Assembly: GCF_022179725.1 (NCBI RefSeq)
Contig: NZ_BPRC01000004.1
Span: forward strand, 124,001 to 188,000
Length of the DNA stretch: 64,000 nucleotides
Reading direction: 5' to 3'
From: Methylorubrum aminovorans
Lineage (GTDB): Bacteria > Pseudomonadota > Alphaproteobacteria > Rhizobiales > Beijerinckiaceae
The translations under genes were made by a program, and so were the position numbers. The notes under the pieces are model-generated. The model worked only from the letters and a program-made list of their open reading frames with translations. It did not search any database and was not told the DNA's origin. Positions 60,272-64,000 of the stretch are shown here, in pieces (position 1 is the first letter of the stretch; every line of letters starts with the position of its first letter).

Positions 60272-62392
60272 ATGACGATGGTCGAGCGGATGCCTTCGCG
60301 ATTGTTCGTCGACGCCGAGCCGGGCAAGCCCGACGCGACGCCGGAACCCTGGTTCCTCGATCCGCGGGAGATCGGGCGGGCTTTGCGCGCGCGCTGGGCG
60401 CTCGTGCTGGCGCCGGCGGTCCTGCTCCTGGTGGCGGCGGTGGCGTGGCTCTCCCTGGTGCCGCCGCTCTACGCCGCCGTGACGCAGATCCTGATCGACC
60501 CGCGCGGTATTCAGGTTGTCAAGGACGGCGTGACACCCGCGGATCAGGCGAGCGACGCGAGCCTGCTCCTCGTGGACAGCCAGATCCGCGTCCTCGTCTC
60601 CGACGACGTGCTGCGGCAGGTGGTGAGCCGCTTCAAGCTCGATCAGGACCCGGACTTCGTCCGTCCCTCTTCGCTGCTGGATCGGCTCAAGGGGAGCCTG
60701 TCCTCGCTGATCGGTGTCGCCGGCGGTCCCTCCGACGACGGGCTCACGGCCCTGCGCACCCTGCGTGAGCGCACCGCGGCGCGCCGCCTGGAGCGCAGCT
60801 TCGTGGTCGAACTCGCCGTCACCACCGATGCGCGCCAGAAATCCGCCGATCTCGCCCGAGCGATTGCCGAGACCTACCTCGCGACCGTCTCGCAGGCGCA
60901 GGCACAGGTGACGCGCAAGGCCGGCGATGCGGTGGCAGGCCGGCTCGGCGAGTTGCAGGACGACCTGCGCGCGGCCGACGACAAGGCGCAGAAGTTCCGC
61001 GCGGCCAACAACCTCGTCGGCACCCGCGGCCAGCTCGTCAGCGAACAGGCGTTGACCCAGCTCAACCAGCAGCTCGGCGCCGCCCGCGCCCGAGCCGGCG
61101 AGCTGCGCGGCCGTCTTGCCCAGATCGAGGCGGTCGCCAACGGGCGGGCCGACCTCAACTCGGTGACCGAGATCGTCCAGTCCACGACCATCGCGCAGCT
61201 GCGCTCCCAGCTTGCCCAGATCGAGGCGGCCCGGGCCGACACGGTCTCCCAGCTCGGGCCGCGCCACCCGACCCTGCGCACCGGCGAGTTGCAGGTCCAG
61301 ACCCTGCGCAACGACATCAATGCCGAGATCCGGCGCATCGCCGCGGCCACCCGCAACGACTACCGCTCGGCGCTCGCCAACGAGGCGTCGCTCGCCGCCA
61401 CCCTGGAGAGCCGCAAGAAGGAGGCTCTGTCCGTCGACAGGAGCTTCGTGCGCCTGCGCGAGCTGGAGCGGCAGGTGGAGGCGAGCCGCGCGGTCTACGA
61501 GGCCTTCCTCGTCCGTGCCCGCGAGCTTCAGGAGCAGCAGCGCCTCGACACCTCGACCTCGCGCATCATCTCGCCGGCCTCGCTGCCGGAGCGCCGGCTC
61601 GGCCCGCCGATCCCGGTGATCTTCGCCGCGGCGGCGGCGGCCGGCCTCGGCCTCGGCGTCGCGCTCGCCCTCCTCGCCGTGCCCGCCGCGGGACGGATCG
61701 GCTCGCGCCGCCGGCTCCAGCAGATCGCGGGAGTCCCGGTCATCGCCGCCCTGCCGGCCCAGGCGCGAGTCAGGACGCAGGGCAGGGGTACCGGGGCGCT
61801 GCGGGCCGACACCGCCTACGACCTGGCCGTGGCCCGCCTCGGCAGCCGACTCCAGCGCGACTTCGGCGCCGCGCGTCCGACGCTCGTCCTCGTCACTTCC
61901 GCCGACGACCGGGCCGGCAAGTCGGAACTGGCGCGAAGCCTCGCCGCCTCGGCCGCCCTCGACGGCCAGCGCGTGCTGCTCGTCGATGCCGATCCGGAAG
62001 CGATGATCTCGCGCGATCTGCGGGCGACGGCCAAACGCGGCGTCGCCGAGGCGCTGCGGACGCAATCGGGACTCGGCGACGCGCTGGTGGACGGCCCGAC
62101 CGGGGTCAAGATCCTGCCCTTCGACGACGCGGCCCTGAGCCTCGGCACCGCGGCCTATACCGGCGCGCTCCTGGCAACGGCGGCGTCCTTCAACACGGTC
62201 TTCGTGGATATCGGGCTGATCGGCACCGACATTGCCGCCGAGCGCCTCGCCCAGGACCAGCGCTTCCCCGCCCTGCTGCTGACGGCGAGTGCCAAGAGCA
62301 GCGCCGTCAGCCGGCTGCAGCGGGCCCTCGACGCCACCGGCCGCGACCGGCGGGTACAGCTCGTGATCACCGACGCGGAGGCCGAGGCGTGA
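60272..62392 (+). CDS. Wzc-like polysaccharide co-polymerase with BY-kinase-like domain
   Basis: A 706-residue inner membrane protein. A Wzz domain (membrane helix WALVLAPAVLLLVAAVAWLS; IDPRGIQVVKDGVTPADQAS) is followed by long periplasmic coiled coils, a second helix (IPVIFAAAAAAGLGLGVALA), and a cytoplasmic P-loop domain with TSADDRAGKSELARSLA as Walker A and VLLVDADPE as Walker A'. There is no Tyr cluster at the C terminus (it ends VQLVITDAEAEA), so autophosphorylation as in Wzc is doubtful. Its stop region overlaps the GTG of the next gene. ATG 60272 is chosen over a TTG at 60254. Confidence 0.88.
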   Translation: MTMVERMPSRLFVDAEPGKPDATPEPWFLDPREIGRALRARWALVLAPAVLLLVAAVAWLSLVPPLYAAVTQILIDPRGIQVVKDGVTPADQASDASLLLVDSQIRVLVSDDVLRQVVSRFKLDQDPDFVRPSSLLDRLKGSLSSLIGVAGGPSDDGLTALRTLRERTAARRLERSFVVELAVTTDARQKSADLARAIAETYLATVSQAQAQVTRKAGDAVAGRLGELQDDLRAADDKAQKFRAANNLVGTRGQLVSEQALTQLNQQLGAARARAGELRGRLAQIEAVANGRADLNSVTEIVQSTTIAQLRSQLAQIEAARADTVSQLGPRHPTLRTGELQVQTLRNDINAEIRRIAAATRNDYRSALANEASLAATLESRKKEALSVDRSFVRLRELERQVEASRAVYEAFLVRARELQEQQRLDTSTSRIISPASLPERRLGPPIPVIFAAAAAAGLGLGVALALLAVPAAGRIGSRRRLQQIAGVPVIAALPAQARVRTQGRGTGALRADTAYDLAVARLGSRLQRDFGAARPTLVLVTSADDRAGKSELARSLAASAALDGQRVLLVDADPEAMISRDLRATAKRGVAEALRTQSGLGDALVDGPTGVKILPFDDAALSLGTAAYTGALLATAASFNTVFVDIGLIGTDIAAERLAQDQRFPALLLTASAKSSAVSRLQRALDATGRDRRVQLVITDAEAEA

Positions 62393-64000
62393 GCCCTCAG
62401 CCGCACCGGACGGTGGCGGCGTTCCGCGCGGCCCTATTCACCGCTGTGCTCGTCCTCGGCTCGGCCGCGCCGGGACGGGCCGGCGAGGCGAAGGCGCCCG
62501 TGGTCCTGCAGGTCGCGCCCACGGGAGCAGCCGGAACGGGCCGGAAGGACCGCTTCGCCGATCTGCCGCAGGCCCTGGCCCGCGTGGCGGCCCTGCGCCG
62601 GCAGGGGGAGGCGCGCGCGATCGTCGTGGAGCTGGAGCCCGGCACGCACCGGATTACCGCGCCCGTACGGATCGGCCCCGAACATTCCGGTGCAGCCGGG
62701 GCGCCGCTGACCCTGCGCGGCGCGGCCGACGGATCGAGCCGGCTCGTCGGCAGCGTACCCCCCTGGTCCCTGCCGCGTTGCCGCCGCGCCTGCGCGAGCG
62801 GCTGCCCGCGGTCGCGCGCGCGGCGGTGCGGGCCTACCGCCTGCCCGAGGCCCTGCGCCGGGAGCCGGCCTTCCGCGCGCCGCGTACCTTGCGCGAGACG
62901 CATCCGCGGGTCACCGAGATCTTCGATGCGGGGGGGCGCTGCGCCCGGCGCAGTGGCCGAATCCCGGTCCTGATCCCGGGCCGAACACCGGGTGGACGAC
63001 GGTGGCCGGCGCCGCGGCCGGCGGCCTGGACTTCATTCTAAGGGACGTGCCGGGCCTGCCCGACCTGTCGCAGGAGCGCGACCTGTGGGTGGAGGGCTTC
63101 TGGCGCTGGGACTGGCTTCTGGAGACGATCCACGTCACGCAGGTCGATCAGCGCCGCCGCCGGCTCGAACTCGACGTCCCGCCCTACGAGGGTATCCGCG
63201 AGGGTGCGCGGATGCGGGTGGTCCACGCGCTGGACGCCCTCGACGAGGCCGGCGAATGGTGGCGCGAGAGCGAGAGCGGCCTGCTGCTCGCTTGGCCCTC
63301 TGCCGGCGCGGCCGAACTGGAAGCGAGCCTCGCGGAGACGCTGATTCGGGCGGAGGGCGCCCGCCACCTGCGCATCGAGCGTCTCAGACTGGAGCGCGCC
63401 CGCGGTGACCTGTTCGTCGCGCGAGGCGGGGAAGATATCGAGATCCGGGCGAGCGCACTGGCCTGGGCGGCGGGCCGCGCGGCGGTGTTCGAAGGTGTCG
63501 CCGGGGGCGGCGTCTCAGGCAGCGCGATCCATGACATCGGCGCAAGCGCGGTCCGCCTCGTCGGCGGCGATCGCGCCTCCTTGCGGCCGGGCGGCCTGTT
63601 CGTGCGCGATTCCCGCTTCACCCGCTTCTCGCGGCTGGCCCAGACCCAAAGTTCGGCAATCGAACTCGACGGCGTCGGCGCGGAGGCGAGCGGGAACTTC
63701 ATCACCGACGCGATCGGCTACGCGGTCTACCTACGCGGCAACGATCACGTCTTCCGCCGCAACGAGGTGGCTCGGCTCATCCACGGCCTGAGCGACACCG
63801 GTGCGATCTATGCCGGCCGCGACTTCACCGCCCGCGGCTCGATCATTGAGGACAACTACGTCCACGACATCCGCACCGTGCCGGGGATGGAGGTGAAGGG
63901 CGTCTACCTCGACGACATGGCGAGCGGCTTCACCGTTCGGCGCAACCTGTTCGTCGATGTCCAGCAGCCAGTCTTCATCGGCGGCGGCAGCGACAACGTC
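62389..64000 (+). pseudogene. exported right-handed beta-helix protein, two frameshifts, runs off the window
   Basis: Starts at GTG 62389 in the overlap with the co-polymerase gene: a signal peptide (FRAALFTAVLVLGSAAPGRA), then VVLQVAPTG and FADLPQALARVAALR, the usual opening of pectate-lyase-like beta-helix proteins. After RLVGSVP the frame shifts in a C6 run (~62759-62764), continues as LVPAALPPRLRERLPAVARA, and shifts again in a G7 run (~62930). From there an uninterrupted frame reaches the window edge with many helix coils (EASGNFITDAIGYAVYLRGN; SIIEDNYVHDIRTVPGMEVK; GFTVRRNLFVDVQQPVFIGG). One base added to each run would restore a single protein, so both shifts could be homopolymer read errors. 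Probable role: periplasmic lyase or epimerase of the polymer. Confidence 0.75.

Overview
The window is about 64 kb of GC-rich alphaproteobacterial chromosome. The gene content, the dispersed repeats and the run ligA, rnpB, rsmH, ftsL, ftsI, murE, murF, mraY, murD point to a Methylobacterium/Methylorubrum-type organism. The genus is inferred from recalled gene order and composition, not from a search.

Left third (1-22.4 kb), core chromosome. NAD+-dependent DNA ligase is followed by the RNase P RNA and the first half of the dcw (division and cell wall) cluster, tightly packed on the + strand. No mraZ lies in front of rsmH, and the cluster stops after murD instead of continuing to ftsW-murG. The break is marked by a ~104-bp dispersed repeat and a convergent CPA2/Kef-type antiporter. 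Next come two unknown membrane proteins (the first preceded by a 95-bp tandem duplication), a MoxR-type ATPase without its usual VWA partner, a periplasmic catalase-like protein that seems to lack its distal His and Asn, an aldo/keto reductase, a SixA-like phosphatase, and a protein with a possible lysozyme-like segment.

22.4-27.6 kb, transposon wreckage. An NRPS gene (condensation domain plus the start of an adenylation domain) ends at the terminal repeat of a decayed IS3-family element. That element was itself interrupted by an IS110/IS1111-type element with perfect 10-bp inverted repeats and a structured ~250-bp non-coding end. Its other edge cuts a different IS3 orfA.

27.6-40.1 kb, exopolysaccharide cluster I. 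It holds three glycosyltransferases, a Wzz-type co-polymerase, a Wzy-type polymerase, a Wzx-type flippase, a JmjC/cupin-like protein translationally coupled to a CelD-type acyltransferase, a NodB-type deacetylase and an exported GH10 endo-beta-1,4-xylanase-like enzyme. Together these suggest a Wzx/Wzy pathway for a modified beta-1,4-linked polymer. Its right edge is a ~0.9-kb AT-rich stretch, decayed IS630 and IS5 transposases, and a truncated nucleotide-sugar dehydrogenase.

44.3-52.9 kb. A six-gene Mrp/Pha-type Na+(K+)/H+ antiporter operon (mrpA-B fusion, C, D, E, F, G) with overlapping stops and starts is followed by a convergent MHYT-domain hybrid histidine kinase.

53.1-64 kb, polysaccharide cluster II. 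It holds a CMT1-like glycosyltransferase, a Wzy-like polymerase fused to a periplasmic beta-helix domain, a divergent Wzx-type flippase, a second wzy-like gene broken by an in-frame TGA, a Wzc-like co-polymerase/tyrosine-kinase homologue (paralogue of the 29-kb gene) and an exported beta-helix protein with two homopolymer frameshifts that runs off the window. No tRNA, CRISPR array or prophage was recognised.
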